The translations under genes and the position numbers were made by a program. The notes beneath the pieces are model-generated. The model ran no database searches. It saw nothing but the letters and a program-made list of their open reading frames with translations, and was not told where the DNA came from. DNA of 64,000 nucleotides from Pratylenchus scribneri (taxonomy: Eukaryota; Nematoda; Chromadorea; Rhabditida; Pratylenchidae), in the NCBI GenBank assembly GCA_030063045.1, contig JAQSEB010000008.1, positions 1,364,001-1,428,000 of the forward strand, given 5' to 3'. Within the stretch, counting starts at the first letter, position 1, and each line of letters opens with the position of its first letter. This document shows positions 34,955-47,419 of this stretch, in pieces.

Positions 34955-36867
34955 TCATTGATTTGTAAATCCCTCCAACAGATTGGCCTTTATTTTTGAG
35001 ATTTCGTCACTCTGAATTAGCGAATAAAATAAGAATTAAACAAAAAAAAAGAAGAACCTGATGAGTCCCTAAACCAATCTCCATCGATTCAGAAGAAATG
35101 GGCGTTGTTTGTAGTGTTTGCCCTTGATGTTGTTGTTGGTTGTTTGTTCCACTGCATTGGGAATGTACTGAACCTGGTCCGGCGCCAGCATTGCTTCCAA
35201 TTGAAATGCCGGTTGCATTTATTGGTGTTCCTCCATTCACGCCTCCTCCTCCGGTGGATTGTTGATTTGCATTGAACACCGGGGATTGCTTCATTTCCAT
35301 TGGCATATCCGTCGTTCCGTTAAGCAATGAGTGAAGTTGACTGTTCGGACCGCCGCCGGTTTCATTGCCGCCGTTGTTTGCGATCACTTCGCCGCCTTCC
35401 TGACCATTTCCAATTCCAATTTGACCATTTCCTCCTCCTCCGGCATTATTTATTCCTGCGGATACACTTCCCGGACCAGCATTTGATGTTCCAGTACTTC
35501 CGGGTGCTTCATGATGATTCATAAACTAATCAAAATGTTTGTTTAAAATAACAAAATAATGCAAAATTAACCTGGGATTGAATATTTCCACCAGCCATCA
35601 TAAATCGTGCCGCTTCTTGCCCCATCGGTCCTCCATCATTTTGTTGCTGCATTATTGGGCCACTGGAACTGGTCATTGGCATTTGGCCGGCCATCGCTGC
35701 TGCATTTGGCGACATCAATGCCCCACCACCACCACCATTATGCGCAAATGATGGAGGCGTGCCAATGCCAGTCGCAGTCGGTGAGCCCATAAATGGTGGT
35801 CCAAATTGGGGTCGAATTTGTTTCCCGTGAGGCCCGGTTGCAGGGGCAGGTGGTAGATTCTATAATAAATATGCCAATAAATTAAATATAATTTCAATTA
35901 TATTAAAACCATTACTAATCGGCCTTGTTGGACTGCTTGTGCCTGCCTTTGTTGTTGGAGTATTCGCATGTGCTGATCATTCATGGCAATTTGTGCTTGT
36001 GGATGTCCAGTTGATGGAAAATTGTTTCCAATTCCAACGGGGGTTGGCGCACCACTTCTCGTTGCCTGCTGGGAATATCGACTAGCGGGACCACCTAATA
36101 ATTAGAATGGTAATATTTTAATTTAATTATGAAATTAACCTGGGATTGGCGATGCTTGATTCGATTGCGATGATCCGGGTTGAGCCACCATTCTTGGTCC
36201 ACCAAAGAAGGCAGCAGGGAACATTCCATCCGGTGGCGGATGACTAGTCATATTTGGCATATTTGGATTTGGAAACTTAAAAAACATTGTTGAATAAAAT
36301 TTATTTTTATTTAAATCTTACTCCGCCGGGTGGACAAAACATTCCAATTCCACCATTAACTATGCCCTCTGGAAATTGATTTGGTGGAAACATCTTAAAT
36401 TATATAAGAATTATCTAAATAAAAATATTATTCTTACCATTTTATGGTAACTTTTGGCATCATTTGAGGGTTCGGCCTTATCCTTTTTGTCTGGATGTGC
36501 TGAATATAAATCCCAAAATACACTAAAATTGTTGTTTTTCAATATAAAAATGATTGAACATTTTTTACCTGAACCAATTGAATAAAAAACCAGGCGGGGG
36601 CGAATCAATTTGAAAGTTGGTATTTCCATTGCTGGTCTGCCCCAAAACTTCATTTTTAAACTCATTTGCTGATCTGTTAGCGCCAATGTGCATCAAATAT
36701 TCAAAAATGTAATGATTTAATCTGAATAAATAATGAATTTATTTGTTAAATTATATTTTAAATTACTTTTCTCTGGCTTGGTTTTCCGCCGAAATGAATT
36801 GTTGTTGGTGTTCTTTGCGCTGTTGGTTCGGAATTATTTGTTGAGGTGGTTGTTGTTGTTGGAACAT
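34955..36867 (-). CDS. sam-10: SSDP/SSBP-type transcription cofactor (LisH domain)
   Basis: The minus-strand start MFQQQQPPQQ (36867) leads into the LUFS/LisH region REKLNHYIFEYLMHIGANRS, then PPPGFLFNW joined to SVFWDLYSAHPDKK. These match the diagnostic N-terminus of single-stranded-DNA-binding proteins 2-4. The rest is Gly/Pro/Met/Gln-rich, as in the family, and ends IKANLLEGFTNQ at TGA 34955-34957. SSDP proteins bind and stabilise LIM-domain-binding (LDB) cofactors in nuclear complexes; the C. elegans member is SAM-10. About eight short introns interrupt the gene. Confidence 0.92.
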
Positions 36868-37363
36868 TTGATTTAATATTAATTTTTTGCGAATAATATC
36901 AATAAAAATTTGATTTATTTGAACTAAATTTTAATATGTGTTAAATTAATATAAACGTTTTTTGCATCCAATGCCCAAAATCCATACTTATTCGCTTCCT
37001 TCCCTTTTCCCTTCACACTGCACTGCAGAAAATTTGGAGTCATTCCAAAATTATTGATTTTTAATACGATAACGGGTGGTAAATGCGCGTTATTTTAAAT
37101 GGTCTTATTTTATTGGCAAATTGTGTAAAGGAGAAGGACCATCCAAAACCTTTATCTTCTTCCTTCTTTTTTTTTGTTGCCAAGTAAATTAGGAGAAGCA
37201 ATACTTTGGAAATAAATTATAAATTAATGGACAGATTCAATGACTGTCTATAAAAAATTATAATGCAAACGAAATTAATCCTTTTTTTATTAATAAATAA
37301 GAAACGTTTAAAAGATAATTTAGAAAATTTAAATCCATAAAAAATTTAAATAAAACGAATATA
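36868..37363. other. Intergenic, nothing recognised
   Basis: About 500 bp of AT-rich DNA between the SSDP start and the DPH5 stop. Confidence 0.4.
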
Positions 37364-38665
37364 TTATACATTTTGTTTGTGTTCTTCAATGTTTAATATA
37401 AAAGTTTGAAGCATTTCTTCCTCAATTGGATGCAATTTTTCGGCCGGTATAATCAAACAATGAAGGGGAGGTCCAAAATCGGTGTTCACCATTTCGGCAA
37501 GGCTACAAAACAAAATCTAAAAAAATAATTATTAGTTTTTCTATCTAAGATTTAGTTAACACCTTTTGATTGTCCCATCCAATCCTGGCCAATCCAACAA
37601 CTAATGTCTGTTCATTTAATCCTCCTAAAAATATATTTTCATGCATTTATAATTGAAAATAATTACCAATTTTATCGTCATTTTTCCTTTTCTCTATTCC
37701 ATCAAGAATTTGACTTGCTGCTTGTGAACATGTTAAAAATTGCGGTGGAAGATATTCCTTTTTCCCCCTTTAATTGGCAATTTTAAATTATTATTCATAT
37801 CAGTACCTCCAACCTCATCATATTTTCGACGCTTTGTTCCTTTGTTTTAATATCTTAATTCTGATTTGTAATTTGTAGCTGTCTGATCAACTAACCAAGT
37901 AGACAGAGTGTGTGTAATCCATTATTTCTGTTCAAAACAATCCTAAAAATTTAGTGTAAACATTTTTATGAATGCATATTATTTACTTATCGAGAAACGA
38001 ATCCGGCTTCCAGTTCTCATTCCATATTGGAATTGACACTGTAGCACCAAAATTGTAAAGCTTAAAAAGAACAAACAATTAATATTTAAATTTAAACTCG
38101 AATTTTATTCTGACCTGAAGTCCGCAACAACCAACGGCAGTCAAAATTGAAGCATTGTGTATCTAACAGCAGATTTATAAAAATTATTTTAATTATTTTT
38201 CATACAGTTTTGACTGGAATTGACTTCTCTTTAGCCCTGAGCACCAAATCGATACTAATAATTTTAATATTTTCATAATGAAAAATGCAGCTAAAACAAA
38301 CTGAGTTGTTGCCCCGAATGGATCTCCAATTACCAATAAGGCAATATCGTTTTCAAGCGCATTCTTTATGATTTGATCTAAATTAAATTTTAACGCAAAT
38401 AATAATTCATGAATAAACCTATATTTTGCTCCACAAATTCTCTATCGGCCTCTAGTATTTTTCTTCCGTAAAATTCTTCCAATTGGTTTAAATTTTGTCC
38501 ATATGAAAGCAAACTTGTATAATTTTCCAAATATACTTTAGAACAACGGCGAACCTTTAATAATTGTTCATTTTCAATTAAAATTATTTTACTTACGATA
38601 TTGAGTCCTTTAACACTGATATCTTCGACATCGCCTAGGCCAAGTCCAATTAAATAAAAAACCAT
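37364..38665 (-). CDS. DPH5: Diphthine methyl ester synthase
   Basis: Minus-strand start MVFYLIGLGLGDVEDISVKG, continued after an intron by RRCSKVYLENYTSLL, then EEFYGRKILEADREFVEQ, a GDPFGATTQ loop (S-adenosylmethionine site), IHNASI, AVGCCGLQLYNFG and VSIPIWNENWKPDSF, and an end near LIIPAEKLHPIEEEML before a TAA at 37364-37366. All are in the order of eukaryotic DPH5. The enzyme methylates the modified histidine of elongation factor 2 in diphthamide synthesis, in the cytosol. Numerous introns of 40-60 bp. Confidence 0.95.
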
Positions 38666-38911
38666 TCTTCTATTGTTGTTTAAAAAGATTAAATAGAAAT
38701 CTAGAATTTTTTAAAGGATGAGAGGACAGAGGAGACAAATTTTTTGTATAATGAATTAAAATAAATCATTCATAGAATAAATATTTAATTACTCTTCTTT
38801 TTCATTGATAAGTCTCAATAAAAATTCTTTCTTAAAAATGCCACAATTTTATGCATTTTTTTCGGATAAAATATTTTTTCCCCTTGAAGTCGCCGAAAAC
38901 AGAATTAAAAA

Positions 38912-38931
38912 GTCTTGCCAAATGGCAAGAC
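38912..38931. repeat. 20-bp palindrome next to the hexanucleotide repeat
   Basis: GTCTTGCCA-AA-TGGCAAGAC is a perfect 9-bp inverted repeat. It lies 66 bp before the GGTCTT array. No function can be assigned. Confidence 0.6.
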
Positions 38932-38997
38932 AGGCGCAAAGCACCTTTCCAAAATGTTTTTACCCACACGCCTCCCCTCCGTAATGGGGAGAACAGT

Positions 38998-39127
38998 GGT
39001 CTTGGTCTTGCTCTTGGTCTTGGTCTTGGTCTTGGTCTTGGTCTTGGTCTTGGTCTTGGTCTTGGTCTTGGTCTTGGTCTTGGTCTTGGTCTTGGTCTTG
39101 GTCTTGGTCTTGGTCTTGGTCTTGGTC
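38998..39127. repeat. (GGTCTT)n hexanucleotide array
   Basis: About 21 copies, with one CTCTT variant unit near the left end. The frames here (Arg-Pro, Lys-Thr, Leu-Val or Gly-Leu repeats) are artefacts. It lies in the intergenic region between DPH5 and the coupling factor 6 gene. Confidence 0.97.
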
Positions 39128-39570
39128 TGGGGATGTGCACCTCCCCAGAGGACGCCCAATTTTGAGGGGAATATATACACAGATCGAGGGGAAATTTTAT
39201 GGAATGTATATCAGTAGAGCAAATAGAGCAAATCTTTTTATGCTTTTTATGTCTGCTTCTCTCAACTCATCATTCTATTTTTTGCATCTTTTTTTGTCTG
39301 CGCCCATCTTAATAATAATTATATTTCTTTTTTCTTAACAACCCCACTTTTTTATATTTTTTTTATGTTACAAAATAGCCATAGCATAGCCATGCCATAG
39401 CCAAATCAGTTAAAAAAAACTTTTTAGGGGAATGAATGTTAAATAAATCCGAACATTTATTAATCATCGCCATCGATCAATTTGATGATTTTAATTATTT
39501 TTTAAATTAATCTCTATTTTTTTAGCTACAAAATCAGATTTATAAACCAAAAAGTATTCTAAATTTATCA

Positions 39571-40340
39571 ATGTTGGTGAACTTATTGTGCAAACATCCG
39601 CGACTGTTCTCTTCTCGTTGCTTTACCCTATCAACACATCGAAATGAGATTGATCTTGTAAATGATGCGTATCTGAAACAAATTCGTGAGATAACAGCAA
39701 AACAAAAGTAAACATTAAATCAAATTCAATACTAAAATAAAACATTTAAGATCGGCTGGAGGAGATTTATGGGAGAGTTCGCCACAATTCAAGAAGGAAT
39801 TAGAAGAACAGATGAATCGTTTGGCTAAAAAATTCAATTTGCCGAGCACTGATGCCGTTTCCAAACTTGACTTGAAATTCGAAAAGCCGAATGTGGAAAG
39901 TTCTGTGGCCGCTTTTTCGGAAGGAAAATCAATTGAGCAGATATTCGAGGAATTCAATCACAGGTTTTCAGAAAAAAAACATATATTATTTCATCATGAG
40001 AAAATAAGTAAGATAACATGAAAAATATAATTTCTATTTGAAATAATACTCTACCTATCTATCAAACCAATCATTTTAATTAACTAATCTTTAAAATGAT
40101 GGATTAGATTTTTTCTTTTAAAAATAGTAAATACCAACACAACAAATAAGTAATATTTCAATAATTTTTGTACTTATTTATCTCGAATTTTATAGCAAGA
40201 AACAATATGATGAAGAACAAGCCGAGAAGAAACGCAAGGAACAAGAATTGCGGGCAAAATTGGGTCAAGAAGAAGAGGAATTTATGCCATTCCCGATGCC
40301 GCTCAAAGATGAGACCAAAACATTGACAAAATACACATAA
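39571..40340 (+). CDS. ATP5PF: Mitochondrial ATP synthase coupling factor 6
   Basis: Three exons (39571-39707, 39751-39963, 40196-40340) close in phase to 164 residues. The basic, Ser-rich start MLVNLLCKHPRLFSSRCF is a mitochondrial presequence. The core DLVNDAYLKQIREITAKQK, SAGGDL, and SPQFKKELEEQMNRLAKKF are the F6 signature (F0 stalk, C. elegans atp-4). The C-terminal extension KRKEQELRAKLGQEEEEF is longer than in vertebrates. Confidence 0.93.
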
Positions 40341-40965
40341 ACTTTACAAGACAAGAAAGAATGGAAGACTATAATAGATTAGTAAAATTTATCCAATGAT
40401 GTTGTTTATTCATTTTAGGTTTGTTTGTTTGTGACTATATATTTCGATTAAAACGCATCACAAACATTTTTCGATATAATTACTTCATTAAATATTACTT
40501 TGGAAATTTTGACTTTTGAGTAAACTTGTTTATTCATTCATTTATTTATTTTTGATTGTGAGTTAATTATAGCTTGGCTTGTATGTCCATTAGATAATAA
40601 TATTATTTATATTTGTTTTGGCCCTGCTTTGAAGGGAGATTGAATGCTGTTATAAAACACAGCGCAATGTCTCATTTTTTATTTCATCTCTCATATTTTA
40701 CATCACTGACACTGGGCATTTTGCCCATTTTACTAATAAAATCGATTGGGTTGGGTAGGTAGTCGAGCGATGGAGGAAGATTACAAAGCAATGATAAAAA
40801 TAGAACAAAGGAAAAATGAATTTCTTTTTATACAAACACACTCTAGTACTAATACTAATCGAATTCCGATTGTAATAAAAAAAAAGCATGTTTTCAATTA
40901 TTCAATTTAAGAAACTTGACAACTTAATTTAAAAAAATTGTTAAATACAAAACATTTTTAATGCA
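40341..40965. other. AT-rich intergenic region
   Basis: 3' region of the coupling factor gene and 5' region of the next gene. Nothing recognised. Confidence 0.4.
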
Positions 40966-43900
40966 ATGAATCAAGAAAGGTTAATTATGAATAATGGACC
41001 GCGTCCACCAATACAACATCCATTCCCCAATCAAAAACCACCATCAATTGTCAATGAAATGCAGCAGGAATATTGTGAAGTTCCAAGGTTTTTCAACGTT
41101 TAATAAATTAATTTCATTCAAATTTAAGGAATGATCCCAGTTTTATTATGCATCGCCGAAGTTCAGCAGGGCCAATTCCCTTTGGAGCATATAATAATGA
41201 AACCTTAATAAATGATCAACCAATGATTGGCCGGCATAATACAATTGGAAATTGCAATTTTTTATCTGCGAATGAATTTACAAATATCCACGAACATTCT
41301 CAAGAACATTCAGCAGAAATGGCCGAACCAAAACAAACTTACGAGTTATTATTATTAAATTTTTATAATTCGAGACTTAAATAATAGATGTGACGCATGT
41401 GGTAAACGATTATGTTCTGTGCGTAGTTTAAAACGGCATAGTAGGCTTAACATTTAACTTTTCAAATTTATTTTTATTAGAAAATACATGCAAAAAAGTT
41501 AAAGCTGAACAGAAGAGTGGTCCAGAGGCAACAAATAAAACATTAAATAATGAATCAAATACAAAAAATATGTTAAATAAATCATCCAAATCGAAAAATG
41601 TGCAAATTGTTTCGACATTGACGGAGTTAAAAGAAGAAAGCAATGCAAATAATGCAAAGTAAACATTTAAATTTAGCTATTTATTAATGAATAATTCCAG
41701 GAATTACCAACAACAATATTACCAAACTTCATCAAATAAAATTGGTAAATTTGAATTTTTAAATGAGATTATATTTACTCAATTTTCAGATCAATTCAAC
41801 AATGCACCACAAATATCGATTGACAATAAAACAATTCATTTTGTTGAAAAGAATTCAGGAAAATCCAAAAATATTAGAGAAGATGACAAAGTAATATATT
41901 TTTTGGAATTATTGCCTAAATAATTGACATATTTAAGGTTTCGAACATTGTTGATTCGGTTGTTGCCAAAATTCGTTCACAAAGCAATTTTAGCAAATTG
42001 TCGATTACAAATCAATCAAACATCCAATCTTCGTCATATCAATCAATTCCGCCACCACAACCGAAGCAAACGGAACATTTAGAGACTATGTCTGCCTTAA
42101 CATCAATGAATCCTCCACAATTTATTGCTTACAATAATGACGGTGGCGGTGGAACTTTAAAACAATTTCAACCTCCACCAAAAAGTGCACCGGCCATAAC
42201 AACCGCGGCTTCCGCTCAACAATTTTGGCCAGTAATGGGCACAAGACTCATTCAACCACCGCAACCAGTGACAATGAATGAAGCAAATACCGCATTACCC
42301 GTTCAATCGAAATTTGAATCTCACCAAGCAATTAAGTAAGTTCATCATATTTCATAAATAATTTAATTAATTAGAAATAATTTTAGTAAATGTGATTATT
42401 CGTATCCAATGACTCATCAATATCCTCCGGCTGCTACGGTGGTGGATGATCCAATGAATTACAACAATAATAAGCAGCAAATGCCAACGGCAACAATTCA
42501 ACCTCCTCAACAAATCAATCAAAAATCAGCAAATGATGATAAAATGGAAGTGGCCAAATCCACCACAAATGAGTCAAATACAAAACCGGCGGCATCATCA
42601 GCGAAAATTGTTTATAGATATTTATGTCCAGAATGCGATAAACCGTAATTTATCCATTTTCTCTTTAAAAAAAAGTTTAATTTTTAAGTTATTCATGTCG
42701 AAAAAATGTGAAACGTCATCGAATAAGCCAACACAAAGTTCCACAGCAAGAAGCGCAAGATGGATTCATAAAACGAATTATTTTACCGCCAGCAGAACAG
42801 CAACAAAATCAACAAAAGAAAAACAAAATTGAAAGTTTGGAAACGGAAACAAAAATTGAACAACAAATTGTTGAACAACCACAAAAAAGGTAAGCAAAAA
42901 TTGATTTAAAATGAAGAAATTAATTTCATTAGGGAACAAATGCAAACAATTTCAACTAAAAATGAGCCAACATTTCAACAACCACAACAATATTCTTCGA
43001 ATTTGGAACAACAATCCGTCGTCAATAATGCGGCTGCAATTTATCAACAAACTCCTCGTGGTCCACCCTATTCCGCTCCATTGCCGGCACAACCTCAACA
43101 ACCCTACTTTACCTACCCAGGCCAATACGGTTGTGGAAATGCCAATCGTCAATATTGCAATTATCCATCGCAAATTGAGCAACAGCAATCTCAACCGGAC
43201 AATCCTCCTCATCCTCAACAATATTATTGTCCACAACAACAACAACAATATCCACAGCACCAGCAACCGGCATATTACAATCTTCCACCTCCACATCAAT
43301 CTCAAATTCAATCGTCGCAAATGCAAATTCCTCCATACAACAATTATCAACAAAGGGAAATTCAACCGAATAATCAGCAATCATATTCAATGATGAATTC
43401 CGGTGGCGGTCAAAATGTTTTTTATGGCGGATCTTCACATCAAATTCAACAACCGCAACAGCAACAACCGTCCACTTCAACCAATTTTTATGCCAATTAT
43501 CCGCAACATTCACAACAAAATCCTCACCAACAAATATTATCGAATCAATATCGACCAAATGATAATGTTATATATTCACGTGGACCATCATTGGAACAAG
43601 GAAATAACAGCAGTTCAGCCGGAGGAAATAATTACTCAGATTCATTCGAATATTGGGAACAAATTAAGTCAATGGATTTGGTGGAAACAACCTCCGATTC
43701 TGATGCCATTGAAATGGTTTTTTGTGCATTTTAAATATTAATTTAATAATAATTTTAAGGCAAAAATATTGGAAGATTTGAAGAGAACCGAAGAAGTCAC
43801 TGAAAAAAGGGCACATGAGTTGAATATTAGTTCGGCTGATACAACAAATTCTGGAATTGCCGGCATTCAAAGAAAAGCAGTGGAATTGGCTGAAGCGGTA

Positions 43901-44664
43901 AATTCCAATTTATTGATATTTAATGATAAATTTGGTCAATTTTTAGGACACAACTTTTTCACCACCGCAACAGGCCGATGAATCTGGTGGAATGCAAAAT
44001 TCACAACAACAAATTTTTTCACAATAGTAAATTTTTATATATAATTTAATTTTAAAAATCAATTTTAATTTTAGTATGCCACGAAATCATCAAATACCAC
44101 CCGAATCTCCATTTGTTATGCCATCGCAAACAATGTTTCATTTTAATGTTAAAACAGAATTAAAACAAGAATCTGGCATAAATTTACAACAAAAAGGTAA
44201 AAATTTAATTTAAAATTAAATATAAATAAAATTAAAGATAATCACATTGTTGGTGAAACTAGTGGCAATGATCTCCCGAAAACAGCAAATAAAAAGGGCA
44301 AACAACAAAAGAATAAAGATAATAGCAATGTTGGAACGAGGAAAAAGTAAATAAATAAATAAAAAAAATTGTGAATAAATTTGAATATTTTCAGGAAAAA
44401 TGCAAAAGGAACACAAATAGATGAAAATACCAGAAAAAGGAAGAAACCGGAAGAGCTTTCAAATGTTGATCCGGATAGCACAATGTGGGTTGATAATATG
44501 ATTTATAATTAATTATATTCTAATTTAGGAGTGAAAATCCACCGGTGGAAGCGGACCAATCCAACATTTCATCAATTCCTGCTGCTACTGCTGGAATTTA
44601 CCAAACAAATTATTCTGCGATGTTTAATACAACAAATGTTGGAGGATCGATATTTCAAAGATAA
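40966..44664 (+). CDS. Glutamine/proline-rich zinc-finger protein
   Basis: ATG at 40966 (MNQERLIMNNGPRPPIQHP), more than ten exons, stop TAA 44662-44664. Two zinc fingers are each split by an intron: CDACGKRLCSVRSLKRH joined to KNTC (C-x2-C-x12-H-x3-C) near 41392-41490, and CPECDKPYSCRKNVKRH plus RISQH (C-x2-C-x12-H-x4-H) near 42635-42735. Around and after them are long Gln/Pro/Asn-rich low-complexity regions (42940-43740) and a Lys-rich basic stretch near 44270-44450. This is the layout of a nuclear DNA-binding regulator with activation-type low-complexity domains. I recognise no named orthologue. Confidence 0.7.
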
Positions 44665-45096
44665 TTACCCCACAAAAATAAGCTAGTCCCAATATTTTGT
44701 TATATAATTAACCACCCCAATCTATATTATTAGTTCTTTCATCCAATTTTCCATAATAGAATATCAATCGAATCAATGATTTCAAATAATATTTTCCTAT
44801 TCAAAAGATCATCCACAAAATTTGTAAATTTCATAATGATTAATTAATTAAATGATGGAATCCATTTCTTTCATATATATTCCTTCCCATCCTTTCTATT
44901 CATCAAATTATATTTTAATCAAAAAACGAAGCTCAATCTCCTCCTCTCTCTCTCTCTCTATTTTAATTGTGATGTGCATTGATTGAGTTGTATTTTTTTA
45001 TTGGATAAAATTGAAATTATTTTAAATCTTTATTTTAAATAATTTTAAAAAAATAACAAAAAAAACAATAAGAAAAATGAAAGATGATTAATTAAT
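44665..45096. other. Convergent intergenic region
   Basis: AT-rich DNA between the 3' ends of two converging genes, with a short CT microsatellite near 44940. Nothing else seen. Confidence 0.4.
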
Positions 45097-47182
45097 TTAA
45101 ATTCTCTCAATTGGTTCAATGCAAACCAATTCCATTCCTTCGCCAAGGATCTTCTTTGCTGCCGAAAAGAGTAACTAAAAAACAAAAATTTGTTAAACAA
45201 AAAGTGCAAAAACCATTCTTGGCAAAGCAATCTTCCGTGGTTCACCCATCACGCGAAGTTCGGCCATAGCGCCGCCTATTATGGAGGAAAGTCGATCCTA
45301 AAATGAATTAAAACAATAAATCAATAATTATCGATTTTTTACCAAATATGTTATAATTGGTGCGGTTGCCATTTTGGCCAAACTATTGTCCAACACAGTG
45401 TCAAATTCGCTGATCATTCTTGCCAATTTTTGTGCCTTATCTGACATTTCTGGACGTAATTTAGCCAATTCGCCTTCACTCATTGTCCGTATCATTTCCA
45501 TATGTTCATGCGCATTCAATTCAAGTGAATTCAAACGAGAATATTTCTCCTAAAAATTTAATGTTTAATATTAAATTTGATTAGAAAAACCTGAAGTTTT
45601 AGTGCATTCTTTCCTGAATTTAATGCTTTTATTATTGGAATTTAATGTGGATTATTGGAAATGGAAAAATTTAGATAGAAATAATTGAGAATTTGGTCAG
45701 ATAAAAATAATTAGATTTTTGGAATTATTTTTCCCTTTCCAATTAAATAATTCAAACCTTCAGGTGTGAATGCTCCCCGGTAAGTGAAAGTGAAATCATT
45801 GTCTTTGCCCCGTCGAACCAAATCAAAGACCAATTGGGAACGAGCCAATTTCCGGCAGAGTAATTCTTTTTCCTCTGAATCACTCTTTTTCGTGAATGAA
45901 CTGTCCACATACGCCTCTGCCTCTAATTTGCCCTAAAAAATATTTAAGTGTAATTAAATTAATTAATTTGGAAATAACTTGATCAATGAGAAAATCAACC
46001 GCATCGACTTTTCCTTCACGCGAAGAGAGACCAATGACACGGCCTAAAAAATTAATAATTAATTAAATGGGATTTAAATTACCATATGAATGATGATAAA
46101 CTCGATTGGCCAATTCCTCGTCGCCTCGAAGTTTAAGTAATTGTTTCAAATGAACAAAATGATTCGACTGATTTTTGTCCACTACATAAATGTATTGATC
46201 CGCATTGAATTGTTTATGCCGCGCATAAATGCAGGCTAATTCTCTAAAATAAAATATATTATTTAATTTATTAATAATAAAATAACCTATTTAAATAAAT
46301 ATTTGCACCATCACCTGTAAAATTCATAAAAATTAATTATTATTTCTTTCTTAATTATTTAAATTTACCTCTTCTAAGGGCTATCAATTCTTTGCCCGGT
46401 CCAATATTATTAATTATCCAAGTGGATTCATCTTTATTTAATTTGCATATTCCCTTTTCAATTAATTCATCCACCAATTTGGCTCCCTCCTTCACATGCG
46501 CTGATTCACTGTCCCAAACATCAAATTTGACACCAAATCGAGAGTAAAATCCTTCCAAATATTCTCGTGAAATTCCAGCCCATTCTTCCCATAATTTTAT
46601 GGCTTCATTTGCTTCCAATTTTTCCTAAATAATATTTAAAATATTATTTAATGTTTATTCCAACAAACTTGCAAATTTTCCACATCAATTCCAAGTCTCT
46701 GTTTTTCCATTCCAACATGAAGTCGGCGAACTTTCGTGAAAAATGTCGAATTTACTTTTGACATTTTATTCGCCGCCACATATGCATCCATTAATATTTT
46801 CATTTTTTCCTCTGCATTCATTTTTGACCATTTACTCGTTTCCGGCTTTGTATTCTCATCCATCACGGCCATCCAATAAAATGCCAACAGCGAATTTTGT
46901 TGTCCCCAATCGCCCAAATAATTGACTGAGACCACATCATGGCCGGCAGAACGGCAAATTTTTTGTAAATAATTTCCATAAATGGTTGATCTAAATGAAT
47001 AAACTATAAAATTAAATTGAAGGATTTATTTGTTACCTCAAATTACCAACGTGAAAGATTTTGGCAATATTCGGTGATGAAAAATCGATGATAATTTTCT
47101 TTTTTGGAATATCAAATTTAGAAAATAATTCAGCCAACAAATTTCCTTTACAAAATGCAATTTTATGCATTTTAGATAACAT
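45097..47182 (-). CDS. RARS2: Arginyl-tRNA synthetase, mitochondrial type
   Basis: Minus strand, start [14 protein letters not shown] (47182), then [20 protein letters not shown] (class I HIGH region), [28 protein letters not shown], a CP/editing-like stretch, [13 protein letters not shown], and an end [14 protein letters not shown]. These follow RARS2 in order. The enzyme charges mitochondrial tRNA-Arg. Two oddities: the HIGH motif reads HVGN instead of HVGH, and only about 30 residues precede it, so the usual N-terminal tRNA-binding domain is missing or encoded in an exon not found. It follows SLC35F6 by 237 bp on the same strand. Confidence 0.9.
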
Positions 47183-47419
47183 TCTTCTTAAATTAATTAA
47201 TAAAATACTTATAAAAAAGTGGAATATTTATTGTTTAAATAAACCCATAAAATAATTAACAAGTTAAAAGTTAAATATTTATTCTTTAATCAAATTACTT
47301 AAATTAAAAATTACAAAATTAGTCACAAATTGCATCCACAAATAATAAAAAAAATGTCAAAATCATAGGAAATGTTTTTTTAGTCAAAATAGTTCCCGTT
47401 AGTCAATTTATGGCTTTGT

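Noticed and set aside
38832..39217. ORFs encoding Arg-Pro, Lys-Thr, Leu-Val or Gly-Leu repeats
   Set aside because: All are translations of the GGTCTT hexanucleotide array in different frames and strands.
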